From contig NZ_CP060402.1 of the NCBI RefSeq assembly GCF_015040615.1, positions 2,480,001-2,544,000 of the forward strand: a stretch of DNA of 64,000 nucleotides. The letters are read 5' to 3'. Of this stretch, positions 20,003 through 30,943 are shown in pieces. Made by a program: the position numbers and the translations under genes. This DNA comes from Microbacterium sp. YJN-G. Lineage in GTDB: Bacteria > Actinomycetota > Actinomycetes > Actinomycetales > Microbacteriaceae. Numbering within the stretch: the stretch's first letter is position 1; each line of letters starts with the position of its first letter. A model generated the notes under the pieces. That model was not told the origin of the DNA and ran no database searches. It saw only the letters and a list, made by a program, of their open reading frames with translations.

Positions 20003-22608
20003 CAGTTGAACCTCGTCTGGGGCTGGAACGGCTCTTCGCGCAGGAACCTCGCGCCGAGCACCTGGCGGATCACGGCCTCACCGCGGCGCTCGACGCCGTC
20101 GTGAGCGGACGGCCGGGCACTCGCCACGGGCGCGGCGGGTGCCGGGCGTGACGCGGATGCCGCCTGCAGCGCGGATGCCTTCTGCTGAGGCGCGGCGTGC
20201 TGGGGCGCTGCCGCCTGGGACGCTGCAGCCTGGGGCGCGGCGGCCTGGGGCGCTGTGGCGGACGGCCGCTGCGGCGGCACGGCGCCACCCGGCTCGTCGT
20301 ACTCGGGGTCGTAGGGCGGATCGTCGTCGTACGGCGGGTAGTCGTCCGGCGGCGGGGGCGCATCGACTGCACCGTCGCGCGGCAGCGACGGGGCGGACGC
20401 CGCTTCGGCATCCGCCGGTTCCTCGTCGACGGGGAACTGCTGCTGCACGGGTGCGGGAGGCGCGGCCACGGCGACTGCCGGCTCGGGTGCTGAGGTCGGG
20501 ATGGGCGCGACGGCCCACTCGGTCACGGCGGCTGCCGCGGGTCGCGAGGCCGCCGCCGGGCGCGAGGTGGCCGCGAATGCCGACGGTGCGGATGCCGCGG
20601 AGTCGCGTTGCTGCCGCTCCGCTCCCCCGGTCTGCTCGGGGGCGCTCATCGGATTAGCCCAGCCGGCGGCCGGCGCGTCGTCGCCGTCGTCGGATGACGA
20701 CCGATCCGGCGCCGAACCCGGGCGGGGTCCGCGCGGTGCGGCCGAGCCGCCGCCACCGCCGCCCGAAGGAGGCAGCGGAGCAGGGCGGTACTTCACGGTG
20801 ACACCGAGCTCCTGCTCGATCGCCGTGCGCAGGTGGTCGGACGGGCCCTGACCGGGCACCGTTCCCTTGAAGCGCGGAACGTCGGACGGGCTCGCGAACC
20901 CGAGGGTCAGCACCTCGCTGTCGACGTCGTAGGCCAGCGGCTGGGTGCCCGTGGCCACCAGCCACGAGGCCCGGCTCACGCTCTCCAGACGCGTGAGCAC
21001 GGCGGGCCAGGATGCCGCGATGCGCTCGAACGTGACCGGCCCCGCAGGTTCGGGTGCGGGCTCGGGCTGCGCAGGGGTGGTGCGCTCCCCCGCGCTCGGC
21101 GCGGAAGCGGTGAGAGCCTTCGTCGTCGCGGGTTCGTCCGCGGGTGCGGGGGTCGCGGTGTCACCCACCGGTGCCGGCGTCGACGGAGCGGATGCTGCGG
21201 ACGGATCGGCTGCGGGAGCGGAACCCACCGGCGCGGCATCGGCCATCGAGGACGGCGCGGATGCAGGAGCCGGCACGGACGTAGCGGGAGCGGATCCCGC
21301 GGGCGAGGATGCCGCGGGCACGGGAGCCGCAACCGCCGTGGACACGGATGCCGCGGCAGGAGCGGGTTCGGAAGCCGCCGCCGGTGCCGCACCACGCCCG
21401 GCCCCCGTCGACGGTCCGGGAGCCGCAGGCGCCGCCGCGCGTGCAGGGACGCCCGCGTTCGGCGCGGCCGGCCGCGCAGCATCCGACGGCGCACCCGCGA
21501 GGACACGGGCGACCATGAGCTCCAGGTGCAGCCGGGGCGAGGTGGCTCCGGTCATGTCATCCAGCGCCTGGCTGACCAGATCGGCGGTGCGCGAGAGGCG
21601 AGCGGAGCCGAAGCTCGCAGCCTGCGCCTGCATCCGCTCCATCTCATCGGCGGGCAGTCCGCGCAGCACCGCCGAGGCGCCGTCGCCGACGGCCTCGATG
21701 ACGATGAGGTCGCGCAGCCGTTCGAGCAGGTCGTCGACGAACCGCCGTGGATCCTGCCCGGTCTGCACGACGCGGTCGACAGCCGGGAAAGCGGCGGCGG
21801 CGTCACCCGCGGCGAGCGCGTCGACGATCTCGTCGAGAAGCGCGGCATGCGTGTAGCCGAGCAGCGCGACGGCGCGCTCGTAGGTGACCAGAGTCTGGGC
21901 GCCTGAGCCCGTCGAGGGATCGGATCCGGCGATGAGCTGGTCGAGCAGTGAGAGCGTGTCACGCGGCGAGCCGCCGCCGGCACGGACCACCAGCGCCAGC
22001 ACGCCCTGCTCGACCTGCACGCCCTCTTCGCCGCAGAGCTTCTCGACGTACTCGAGCATCGCCGCGGGCGGCACGAGCCGGAACGGGTAGTGGTGGGTGC
22101 GGGAGCGGATCGTGCCGAGCACCTTGTCGGGCTCGGTCGTCGCGAAGATGAACTTGACGTGCGCCGGGGGCTCTTCGACGAGCTTGAGCAGGGCGTTGAA
22201 TCCCTGCGGGGTGACCATGTGCGCCTCATCGAGGATGAAGATCTTGAACCGGTCGCGGCTCGGGGCGAAGGTGGCGCGCTCGCGCAGGTCGCGGGCGTCG
22301 TCGACGCCGTTGTGACTGGCCGCGTCGATCTCGACGACGTCGAGCGATCCGCCGCCGGAGCGCGAGAGCTCGACACAGCTGGGGCAGACGCCGCACGGGG
22401 TGTCGGTGGGGCCCTCGGCGCAGTTCAGGCAGCGGGCGAGGATGCGCGCCGACGTGGTCTTTCCGCAACCACGAGGACCCGAGAACAGGTAGGCGTGCCC
22501 GACGCGGTCACCGCGCAGAGCGGTCATGAGCGGATCCGTCACCTGGGACTGGCCGATCATCTCCCCGAAGGTCTCGGGCCGGTAGCGGCGGTAGAGGGCT
22601 GTCGTCAC
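20002..22608 (-). CDS. dnaX: DNA polymerase III subunits gamma and tau
   Basis: 868 residues. It is the ATPase of the clamp loader. The AAA+ domain (about 1-370) has Walker [21 protein letters not shown], a four-Cys zinc module ([19 protein letters not shown]), the DEXX box ILDEAHMVT and the sensor region [12 protein letters not shown]. After about residue 375 the chain becomes a long Ala/Pro/Ser/Gln-rich linker with low complexity, interrupted near 530-640 by a folded block ([15 protein letters not shown]) that matches the tau C-terminal domain region. No programmed frameshift heptamer was noticed. It heads the minus-strand run dnaX-recR-eamA. Confidence 0.96.
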   Translation of the reverse strand: MTTALYRRYRPETFGEMIGQSQVTDPLMTALRGDRVGHAYLFSGPRGCGKTTSARILARCLNCAEGPTDTPCGVCPSCVELSRSGGGSLDVVEIDAASHNGVDDARDLRERATFAPSRDRFKIFILDEAHMVTPQGFNALLKLVEEPPAHVKFIFATTEPDKVLGTIRSRTHHYPFRLVPPAAMLEYVEKLCGEEGVQVEQGVLALVVRAGGGSPRDTLSLLDQLIAGSDPSTGSGAQTLVTYERAVALLGYTHAALLDEIVDALAAGDAAAAFPAVDRVVQTGQDPRRFVDDLLERLRDLIVIEAVGDGASAVLRGLPADEMERMQAQAASFGSARLSRTADLVSQALDDMTGATSPRLHLELMVARVLAGAPSDAARPAAPNAGVPARAAAPAAPGPSTGAGRGAAPAAASEPAPAAASVSTAVAAPVPAASSPAGSAPATSVPAPASAPSSMADAAPVGSAPAADPSAASAPSTPAPVGDTATPAPADEPATTKALTASAPSAGERTTPAQPEPAPEPAGPVTFERIAASWPAVLTRLESVSRASWLVATGTQPLAYDVDSEVLTLGFASPSDVPRFKGTVPGQGPSDHLRTAIEQELGVTVKYRPAPLPPSGGGGGGSAAPRGPRPGSAPDRSSSDDGDDAPAAGWANPMSAPEQTGGAERQQRDSAASAPSAFAATSRPAAASRPAAAAVTEWAVAPIPTSAPEPAVAVAAPPAPVQQQFPVDEEPADAEAASAPSLPRDGAVDAPPPPDDYPPYDDDPPYDPEYDEPGGAVPPQRPSATAPQAAAPQAAASQAAAPQHAAPQQKASALQAASASRPAPAAPVASARPSAHDGVERRGEAVIRQVLGARFLREEPFQPQTRFN

Positions 22609-22720
22609 CCGTCCAGCCTACGGCGTGCCGCCGACATCGTGCCCCGCCCACCTCGGCATCCGCGCTGCCCCTCCCCGGCATCCGGCATCCCTGTCGGTGA
22701 AAGAGAAACAGAAAGAGAGG

Positions 22721-25213
22721 CTAGTCCTCGAAGACGCCGATGATCGGGATCGACGTGGTGGTCACCGGCACGGTGGGCGACATGAGGGTGCCGTCGTCAC
22801 GGCGGGCATCCTCGAACTGCTGCAGCGTCGGCCGGCCCGGGCGCACCGGACCCTGATTCGCCAGCGCGACCGTGGCCGGGGCGCCGGCCCCGGCGCGGTG
22901 CGACGCACCCCGCACGCGGAACGTGACCGGGTCGCCCGAGCGCACCTCGACGTGCAGCACATCGCGGGTGACCGTGACGAGCAGGCTCGATCCCTGCCAC
23001 TCGAGCGCGTACGAGAGCTCTGGCCAGTCGGCCGGAAGGCGCGGGTCGAAGCTCAGCTCGCCGTCATGATCGCGCATGCCGCCGAAACCGCTCACCAGCG
23101 CCGTCCACACGCCACCGGCGGAGGCCACGTGCACGCCGTCCGCCGCGTTGTGGTGCAGGTCGCCGAGGTCGACGAACAGCGCCTGCTGGAAGTACTCCAG
23201 CGCGAGGTCGCGGTAGCCGACCTCCGCAGCCATGATCGACTGCACGACCGCCGAAAGCGTCGAGTCGCCCGTGGTGAGCGGGTCGTAGTAGTCGAAGTCG
23301 GCGAGCTTCTGCTCGGCGGTGAAGTGGTTGCCCTGCAGGAACAGCGCCAGCACGACGTCGGCCTGCTTGAGCACCTGGAACCGGTAGATGACCAGCGGGT
23401 GGTAATGCAGCAGCAGCGGCCGCTTGTCGGCCGGCGTGCCCTCCAGATCCCACACCTCGCGCTCGAGGAACATCGCGTCCTGCGGGTGGATGCCGAGGCT
23501 GTCGCTGAACGGGATGTGGATCGCCTCGGCCGCCCTCTCCCACGCCTCGCGCTCCCCGGCGTCCAGCCCGGTGCGGTCGACGAGCGCGGCGTACGCCTCC
23601 GGGTCACGCTGCTGCATCTCACCGACGATGCGGGCCGCGAAGCGCAGGTTGTAGCGTGCCATCACGTTCGTGAACAGGTTGTCGTTGACGACCGTGGTGT
23701 ACTCGTCGGGCCCGGTCACACCGTGGATGTGGAAGGTCGAGTCGCCGTTCGTGCCGCGCCAGAATCCCAGCGTCGCCCACAGCCGCGCCGTCTCGACGGC
23801 GATGTCCGCGCCCTCCCGGCACAGGAAGTCCTCGTCGTCGGTCGCGCGCACGTACTTGCCGAGTGCATAGGAGATGTCTGCGTTGATGTGGTACTGCGCG
23901 GTGCCGGCGGCGTAGTAGGCCGAGGCCTCTTCGCCGTTGATCGTGCGCCACGGGAACAGCGCCCCCGCCTCGTTCAGCTGCGCGGCCCGGCGACGCGCGG
24001 CCGGCAGCATCAGCACCCGCGCGCGCAGCGCGTTCTTCGCCCACAGCGGCGTCGTGTAGGTGAGGAACGGCAGCACGTAGATCTCGGTGTCCCAGAAGTA
24101 GTGCCCGCTGTACCCCGATCCGCTCAGGCCCTTGGCCGGCACGCCGCTGCCGTCGGCACGGGCCGACGCCTGGGCGAGCTGGAACAGGCACCAGCGAGTC
24201 GCCTGCTGCAGGTCGTCGTGGCCGCCGATGCGCACATCCGAGCGCAGCCAGAACGCGTCCAGCCATTCGCGCTGGCGCTGGAACAGCGCATCGACGCCCT
24301 CGACGCCGGTACGGTCGAGCGACCGGCGGCACCGGTCGACGAGTTCGCGAGGCGGCACACCGCGCGAGCTGTGGTAGCTGACGATCTTGCTGATGCGGAT
24401 CGGCACCCCGGCCTTCGCCTGCACGCGGAACACGTTCTTGGCGATGTCGGGCTCGATCAGCGTGCGCGAGCTGTAGTCGTTCTCGGTCTCGATGACGTGG
24501 TCGGCGACCACGGCCACGGTCATGCCGGAATCGGTCACGCGATACGACAGCGCCGAGCGCATGTCGTCCTGCCAGTACTCGACCGGCTGCAGCACGCGCG
24601 CCGTGATGCGCTCGGCCTTGCGCGGGTCGAACCCGGCCCTGCGCTCGGACTTCGATGCCATCGGGTCGCCGGCGTAGATGCCCGCGCCGTCCTGGCGGTT
24701 CAGCATCTGACAGCTGATGGTCACGGGCGCGTCGGCGTTCTCGACGGTCACCTCGAGCCGCAGCACGGCCAGGTGCCGCTCGTCGAAGCTCACCATCCGC
24801 TCGTCGCGCATCCGCACCCGCTTGCCCGAGGGCGTCACCCAGACGACGGTGCGCTCGAGCACGCCGGTGCGCATGTCGAGCACACGGGAGTACTCGTGGA
24901 TCTCGGTCTCGCCGAAGGTGAGCGGCTCGTCGTCGATGTAGACGCGCATCACCTTCGCGTCGGGTGCGTTGACGATCGTCTGACCCACCTCGGCGAAGCC
25001 GTACGCCTGCTCGGCGTGCCGGATCGGCCAGGTCTCGTGCAGCCCGTTGATAAACGTGCCGTGCTCGTGAGCGCCGCGGCCCTCGACGTGGTTCCCACGC
25101 AGGCCGAGGTAGCCGTTGCCGACCGTGAAGACGGTCTCGGACACGCCCTCCTCGTCGTAGCGGTTCTCGATGAGGCGCCAGGGATCTACGGGGTAGCGGT
25201 CGCGGTCGATCAT
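22721..25213 (-). CDS. GH65 family disaccharide phosphorylase (maltose/trehalose/kojibiose type)
   Basis: 830 residues, TAG stop, ATG at 25213 with GGAGAA upstream. The N-terminal beta-sandwich (about 1-270, with GNGYLGLRGNHVEG) is followed by a helical barrel. Barrel motifs are HYFWDTEIYVLPFLTYT, the catalytic Glu region HGVTGPDEYTTVVNDNLFTN and the phosphate-binding TGDSTLSAVVQSIMAAEVG. A small C-terminal beta domain closes it. GH65 phosphorylases cleave alpha-glucosyl disaccharides with phosphate to beta-glucose 1-phosphate. The adjacent beta-phosphoglucomutase gene supplies the next step to glucose 6-phosphate, so the pair is a complete catabolic module. The exact disaccharide cannot be decided here. 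Confidence 0.92.
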   Translation of the reverse strand: MIDRDRYPVDPWRLIENRYDEEGVSETVFTVGNGYLGLRGNHVEGRGAHEHGTFINGLHETWPIRHAEQAYGFAEVGQTIVNAPDAKVMRVYIDDEPLTFGETEIHEYSRVLDMRTGVLERTVVWVTPSGKRVRMRDERMVSFDERHLAVLRLEVTVENADAPVTISCQMLNRQDGAGIYAGDPMASKSERRAGFDPRKAERITARVLQPVEYWQDDMRSALSYRVTDSGMTVAVVADHVIETENDYSSRTLIEPDIAKNVFRVQAKAGVPIRISKIVSYHSSRGVPPRELVDRCRRSLDRTGVEGVDALFQRQREWLDAFWLRSDVRIGGHDDLQQATRWCLFQLAQASARADGSGVPAKGLSGSGYSGHYFWDTEIYVLPFLTYTTPLWAKNALRARVLMLPAARRRAAQLNEAGALFPWRTINGEEASAYYAAGTAQYHINADISYALGKYVRATDDEDFLCREGADIAVETARLWATLGFWRGTNGDSTFHIHGVTGPDEYTTVVNDNLFTNVMARYNLRFAARIVGEMQQRDPEAYAALVDRTGLDAGEREAWERAAEAIHIPFSDSLGIHPQDAMFLEREVWDLEGTPADKRPLLLHYHPLVIYRFQVLKQADVVLALFLQGNHFTAEQKLADFDYYDPLTTGDSTLSAVVQSIMAAEVGYRDLALEYFQQALFVDLGDLHHNAADGVHVASAGGVWTALVSGFGGMRDHDGELSFDPRLPADWPELSYALEWQGSSLLVTVTRDVLHVEVRSGDPVTFRVRGASHRAGAGAPATVALANQGPVRPGRPTLQQFEDARRDDGTLMSPTVPVTTTSIPIIGVFED

Positions 25214-25280
25214 GCGTTCTCCGGGGCAGGGATGGGGCAGGGGCGGGGCGTGCAGAGGTGGGATGCAGAGGTGCGGGGAT

Positions 25281-26021
25281 TCAGTGCGCGGCGCCGGGCA
25301 GCAGACGCGCAAGATCATCGACGATACCGGTCGCGCCGGCCTCGCGCAGCGCATCCGGGCCGGCGCCGCGATCGACGCCGACGACGTCCGCGAAACCGGC
25401 CGCCGCGGCGGAGGCGACGCCCGCCACCGCATCCTCGACGGCGACGGCATCCGCGGGGTCGACGCCGAGCATCTCGGCACCCTCCCGGAACATGTCGGGC
25501 GCCGGTTTGGAGGCGAGATGGTCGCGTTCGGCGACCACGCCGTCGACGACGATGCGGAAGAACTCGCGGATGCCGGCGCTGCCGAGCACCTCTTCGGCAT
25601 TCTTCGAGCTGGAGACGACGCCCATCGGCACCGCCGCATCCTGCAGGCTCTGCAGCAGCGCGAGCGATCCGGGATACGGGGCGATCCCCTCGCTGCGCAG
25701 CGCCGCGGCGAAGGCCGCGTTCTTGCGGTTGCCGATGCCGCACACGGTCTCGGCCTCGGGCGGGTCGTCGACCTGCCCCCAGGGGATCTCGATGTTGCGG
25801 CTGTGCAGCATGCTGGCGACGCCGTCGTAGCGCTTCTTGCCGTCGACATAGGCGAAGTAGTCGGCGTCGGTGTACGGCTCGGCGACGCCCCAGCGGGCGA
25901 GCACCTCGTCGAAGACGCGCTGCCAGGCGCGCATGTGCACCTCGGCGGTGGGCGTGAGTACGCCGTCCAGGTCGAAGAGCACGCCTGCGGCGCGGTGCAG
26001 GTCGGGGAGCATGTCAGTCAC
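25281..26021 (-). CDS. pgmB: Beta-phosphoglucomutase-like HAD phosphatase
   Basis: 246 residues from a GTG at 26021 with GGAGG upstream; an ATG three codons later is an alternative. HAD subfamily I: GVLFDLDGVLTPTAEVHMRA holds the DxD motif, the cap domain spans about 25-110, MGVVSSSKNAEEVL is motif II, and KPAPDMF with VEDAVAGVASA are motifs III and IV. It should convert beta-glucose 1-phosphate from the GH65 enzyme to glucose 6-phosphate. The genes are separated by 67 nt and point the same way, with this one upstream. Confidence 0.88.
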   Translation of the reverse strand: MTDMLPDLHRAAGVLFDLDGVLTPTAEVHMRAWQRVFDEVLARWGVAEPYTDADYFAYVDGKKRYDGVASMLHSRNIEIPWGQVDDPPEAETVCGIGNRKNAAFAAALRSEGIAPYPGSLALLQSLQDAAVPMGVVSSSKNAEEVLGSAGIREFFRIVVDGVVAERDHLASKPAPDMFREGAEMLGVDPADAVAVEDAVAGVASAAAAGFADVVGVDRGAGPDALREAGATGIVDDLARLLPGAAH

Positions 26022-26099
26022 GGGACCTCCAAGAGCGAACGTGCAGCCTCCAGCCTAGTGAAGATGCCCGTGCGCAGAAGGGGCAGTTCGGTGGCCGCC

Positions 26100-27316
<1,217 letters not shown>

Positions 27317-27320
<4 letters not shown>

Positions 27321-29422
27321 TGCTGCACTCCCTGTGCCTGGATCGCGGTGATCGCGACCGTGTTGACGATGTCCTCGACGAGCGCGCCGCGCGAGAGGTC
27401 GTTGATGGGCTTGTTCAGGCCCTGCAGCACCGGCCCGATGGCCACGGCGCCGGCCGAGCGCTGCACGGCCTTGTAGGTGTTGTTGCCGGTGTTCAGGTCG
27501 GGGAAGACGAACACCGTCGCCCGCCCCGCCACCTCGGACCCGGGCAGCTTCGCGGCGGCGACCGCGGCGTCGGCGGCCGCGTCGTACTGGATGGGGCCCT
27601 CGACGGGCAGGCCGGGTTCGCGTTCGCGGACCAGGGCGGTCGCCTCGCGCACCTTGTCGACGTCGGCTCCGCTGCCGGACTCGCCGGTGGAGTAGGACAG
27701 CATGGCCACCCGCGGGTCGATGCCGAACTGGCGGGCGGTGGCCGCCGACGAGACGGCGATGTCGGCCAGCTGCACGCTGGTGGGGTCGGGGATCACGGCG
27801 CAGTCGCCGTACACCAGCACCCGGTCGGCGAGCGCCATCAGGAACACGCTCGAGACGACGTCGACGCCCGGCTTGGTCTTGATGATCTCGAACGAGGGCC
27901 GGATGGTGTGCGCGGTGGTGTGCGCGGCACCGGAGACCATGCCGTCGGCGAGCCCGAGGTGCACCATCATCGTGCCGAAGTACGACACGTCGGTGACGGT
28001 GTCGGCCGCCTGCTGCAGCGTGATGCCCTTGTGCGCGCGCAGCCGCGCATACTCGGCGGCGAACCGCTGGACGTACTCGGGGTCGGTGGGGCTGAGCACC
28101 TGTGCTGCGGCGATGTCGAGGCCCAGCGCGGTCGCGCGGGAGCGGATGTCGGCCTCGTCACCGAGGATCGTGAGGTCGGCGACCCCGCGGGCGAGCAGGA
28201 TCGCGGCGGCGCGCAGGATGCGGTCGTCGCCGCCCTCGGGCAGCACGATGCGCTTGCGCTGGCTGCGGGCGCGTTCGATGAGCCCGTACTCGAACATGAG
28301 CGGGGTGACCACCGACGACTCGGCGAGCCCCATCTCGATGGTGAGCTCGGCGATGTCGACGTGGGTCTGGAACAGTGCGAGGGCGCTCTGATAGCGCTGC
28401 GCCGCCTCGAGGCTCATCCGGCCGCGCGTGTTCATGATGCGCACCGCGGTGTCGTAGGTGCCGAAGTCGGTGGCGATGATCGGGATGCCGAGTTCGAGGC
28501 CATCGATGAGCTGCAGCACCGGATCGGGCAGCTCGAACGGCCCGTTCAGCACGATCCCGGCGATGTCAGGGAAGGTGCCTGATGCCGAGGCCAGCAGCGT
28601 CGCCAGCAGCGTCTCGCTGCGGTCGGCGGCGATGACGACGACCGCGCCGTCGGCCAGCCGCGGCAGCACGTTGACCATCGACATGCCGGCGATGACGATG
28701 CTGTACGCCTCGCGCTCGAGCAGCTCATCCGCGCCGCGGACGACCCTGCCGTCGAGGGCGCGCAGGATGCCGCGTATGGAGGGGGCGACGAGTGAGCGGT
28801 CCTCGGGGATCGCCCACACCGGGGTGCGCTCGTCGCGGAGCCCGTCGACGATGGCGGTCAGGTCGTCGGGTTCGGCACGGTTGACGATGATCGCGAACAG
28901 CTCGGCGCGCTCGGCGGTCAGCTCGCCCAGGGCGAGTGATGCCAGCTGCTGCACCTGCGCGGGTGTGCGGGCGGTGGTGGTGCCCAGCTGCTCGGCGTGG
29001 TCCTGCTGGTCGCGGCCCGAGATCACCAGCAGCACCGGCACGCCCAGGTTCGCGGCGATCCGCGCGTTGTAGGCGAGCTCGGCGGGGCTGCCGACGTCGG
29101 TGTAGTCGCTGCCGACGACCACGACCGCATCGCACTGGGCCTCGACGGCCTTGAAACGCGACACGATGGTGCCGAGCGCCCGTTCGGGGTGGTCGCGCAC
29201 GTCGTCGTAGGTGACGCCGATGCAGTCCTCGTAGTCGAGGTGCACGCCGTCGTGCGCGAGCAGCAGCTCGAGCACGTAGTCGCGCTCCTCGGTGGAGCGT
29301 GCGATGGGCCGGAACACCCCGACGCGCGGCGAGACGCGCATCAGCGCATCCAGCACGCCCAGCGCGATCGTGGACTTGCCGGTGTGTCCTTCGGCCGAGG
29401 TGATGTAGATGCTGCGTGCCAC
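27317..29422 (-). CDS. pta: Phosphate acetyltransferase, long form
   Basis: 701 residues. The N-terminal P-loop domain, BioD-like (SAEGHTGKSTIALGVLDALM, about 9-28), and a central DRTGG domain (about 220-330, GADELLEREAYSIVIAGMS region) are regulatory. The C-terminal catalytic PTA domain (about 370-695) contains RKRIVLPEGGDDRILRAA, YGTMMVH-like YFGTMMVHLGLADGMVSGA, and LPGSEVAGRATVFVFPDLNTG. It interconverts acetyl-CoA and acetyl phosphate. It is the first gene of the pta-ackA operon, with the downstream gene coupled by a GTGA overlap. Confidence 0.96.
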
Positions 29423-29462
29423 GGTTCCAGCCTAATGACCGCACCCGTCGGCGGAACCGGGT

Positions 29463-30098
29463 CTATTCCGCTCGGCACGCACCGGAGAGGGAATCGACGA
29501 CGGCGGCCGCATCATCGGCGAATCGGGCGTAGTGCTCGCGATCGGAATTGATCTGAACGCTGTGGATCGCGTGCGAGGGCGGCATCCGCTGCCAGTCCGG
29601 AATACGACCCAGACGGGTGAAGAACAGGGATGCCGCGGTGGCCGGGTCCATCCGCTGCTCGACGGTTCCCCACCAGGCCTGCTGCTGGAACAGGCCGATG
29701 CTCGAGGTGCGGCTGCCGTCGGGATTGGTGACGCCCGAGGTCTCCCAGTCGCCGTAGTCGATGTTGCGCAGCGAGCTCTCGCCCATCGCCGCCATCACCC
29801 CGATGATCTGCCCGTCGCGCTCGAAGCCGAGCTCGCGTGCGGTGCGGACGATCGTCGCCGCGTTCTCGAGCTGCTCGCCGCGCCAGCCGTCGATGCCCAG
29901 CGCCGGGAAGGATCCCGGCTCGTCGAGGCAGAAGGCGTCCGGGCGCGGCGCGGTGATCAGGCCGATCACGGCGAGCACGGCGGATGCGGCGAGCGCGGCG
30001 GATGCCGTGATCACGGCGATCCTCAGCATCCGTCTGCGTTCCCTGCGACGGCGGGCGCGGCGCCGGACTCGCGCCGCGCGCGTGCGGCGCTCGCTCAC
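29463..30098 (-). CDS. Membrane-anchored lysozyme/transglycosylase-like protein
   Basis: 211 residues from a GTG at 30098 overlapping the rhomboid stop (GTGA). The N-terminus is extremely Arg-rich (residues 1-23), followed by one membrane helix (about 27-49). The exported domain has an invariant-looking Glu in IIGVMAAMGESSLRNIDYGD, then SSIGLFQQQAWWGTVEQRMD. This Glu/GLFQQ arrangement is typical of actinobacterial SLT/lysozyme-like peptidoglycan hydrolases found in phage tails and conjugation or envelope loci. No signal-peptide cleavage site is clear, so it probably stays membrane-bound. The catalytic role is inferred. Confidence 0.7.
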   Translation of the reverse strand: MSERRTRAARVRRRARRRRERRRMLRIAVITASAALAASAVLAVIGLITAPRPDAFCLDEPGSFPALGIDGWRGEQLENAATIVRTARELGFERDGQIIGVMAAMGESSLRNIDYGDWETSGVTNPDGSRTSSIGLFQQQAWWGTVEQRMDPATAASLFFTRLGRIPDWQRMPPSHAIHSVQINSDREHYARFADDAAAVVDSLSGACRAE

Positions 30099-30691
30099 CG
30101 GCGTCGTTCGCCTCCCCGGCCGGCGAAGGCCATCAGCCCGCCGCCGACGGCGCCGAACAGGTGCGCCTGCCACGACACGCCGGCGGCGGCGCCGAAGATG
30201 CCGGTGAACATCGTCGCCCCGTACAGCACGACGACGATCACGGCGATGGCGGCGTACGCCAGCCGGTGCGCGATCCGTCCCGGTGCGATCACGCGCAGCA
30301 CGACGTATCCGAAGTAGCCGAAGACGAGGACGGACGCGCCGACCGTGAGGGTGCCCGGCGTGTTGACGAGCCAGGTGCCGACGCCGCCGACCAGGGCGAC
30401 CACGGCGGTGACGAGCCAGAAGCGGCCCGCGCCCTCGACCGCCACCAGGCAGCCGAGCACGAGCAGCGGCAGCGTGTTGCCGATGAGGTGCGCCCAGTTC
30501 GCGTGCAGCAGCGGGCCGATGATGAGCCCCGGCAGGCTGCCCGGATCCCAGGAGCGCAGTCCCCACACGACGAAGGTGCCCGGCAGCAGTGCGTCGGCGA
30601 TGTGGATGCCCCACATCAGTGCGAGCAGCAGGATCGGCGCGCCGAAGCGCGTCAGCGCCGAGGTGCGCGGGGCGGGGGCGGGTGCGGTCAC
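30095..30691 (-). CDS. Rhomboid family intramembrane protease
   Basis: 198 residues with six hydrophobic helices, GTG start at 30691 with AGGA 7 nt upstream. Rhomboid landmarks are HANWAHLIGNTLPLLVLG (the HxxxN region), the nucleophile motif VGASVLVFGYFGYVVLR (GxS with Val in place of the common second Gly) and the partner His in WQAHLFGAVGGGLMAF. Both catalytic residues are present, so proteolytic activity is likely. A 26-bp inverted repeat lies only 18 nt upstream of its start, and the SRP RNA gene beyond that. Confidence 0.87.
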   Translation of the reverse strand: MTAPAPAPRTSALTRFGAPILLLALMWGIHIADALLPGTFVVWGLRSWDPGSLPGLIIGPLLHANWAHLIGNTLPLLVLGCLVAVEGAGRFWLVTAVVALVGGVGTWLVNTPGTLTVGASVLVFGYFGYVVLRVIAPGRIAHRLAYAAIAVIVVVLYGATMFTGIFGAAAGVSWQAHLFGAVGGGLMAFAGRGGERRR

Positions 30692-30708
30692 GGATCGATC
30701 CTGTCACG

Positions 30709-30781
30709 CCCACCTGTGCCCGGCCCTCGCTGGGTCCCTGAGGCTCTCGAAGGGCCCCAGCGAGGGCCGGGCACAGGTGGG
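30709..30781. repeat. REP-like palindrome with perfect 26-bp arms
   Basis: The arms at 30709-30734 and 30756-30781 are perfect complements around a 21-nt loop. Positions 30730-30760 hold a 31-nt core containing CCCTGAGGCTCTCGAAGGG that is repeated exactly, inverted, at 57529-57559. A degenerate relative (TTCGACAGGCCCAGCAACCC) follows at 30786. It lies between the SRP RNA 3' end and the rhomboid start and could terminate the SRP transcript. Confidence 0.85.
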
Positions 30782-30843
30782 GTGCTTCGACAGGCCCAGC
30801 AACCCATTACTCCCCGCGGCCCGGCGTCGCGCGGGCAAAAGAA

Positions 30844-30936
30844 AAGACCCTCCGCGCACCCGACAGAGCCCGGTTACCCTTGCTACGTTTCCGTCCTGGG
30901 GGAATTGGCCTGGATGCCGTCACGCGGAGAGCCGTC
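30844..30936 (-). ncRNA. ffs: Signal recognition particle RNA (small, 4.5S type)
   Basis: On the minus strand the conserved apical loop region reads CCCAGGACGGAAACGTAGCA and is followed by AGGGTAACCGG. This is the universally conserved SRP domain IV with its GGAA-type tetraloop and asymmetric internal loop. The outer helix pairs CTCCGCG (ending at 30929) with CGCGGAG (ending at 30850), and TCTTTTCTTTT follows as a terminator tail. The ends are approximate. The RNA pairs with Ffh to target membrane proteins. In many actinobacteria ffs lies next to dnaX; here about 8 kb of metabolic genes separate them. Confidence 0.9.
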
Positions 30937-30943
30937 GAACAGT

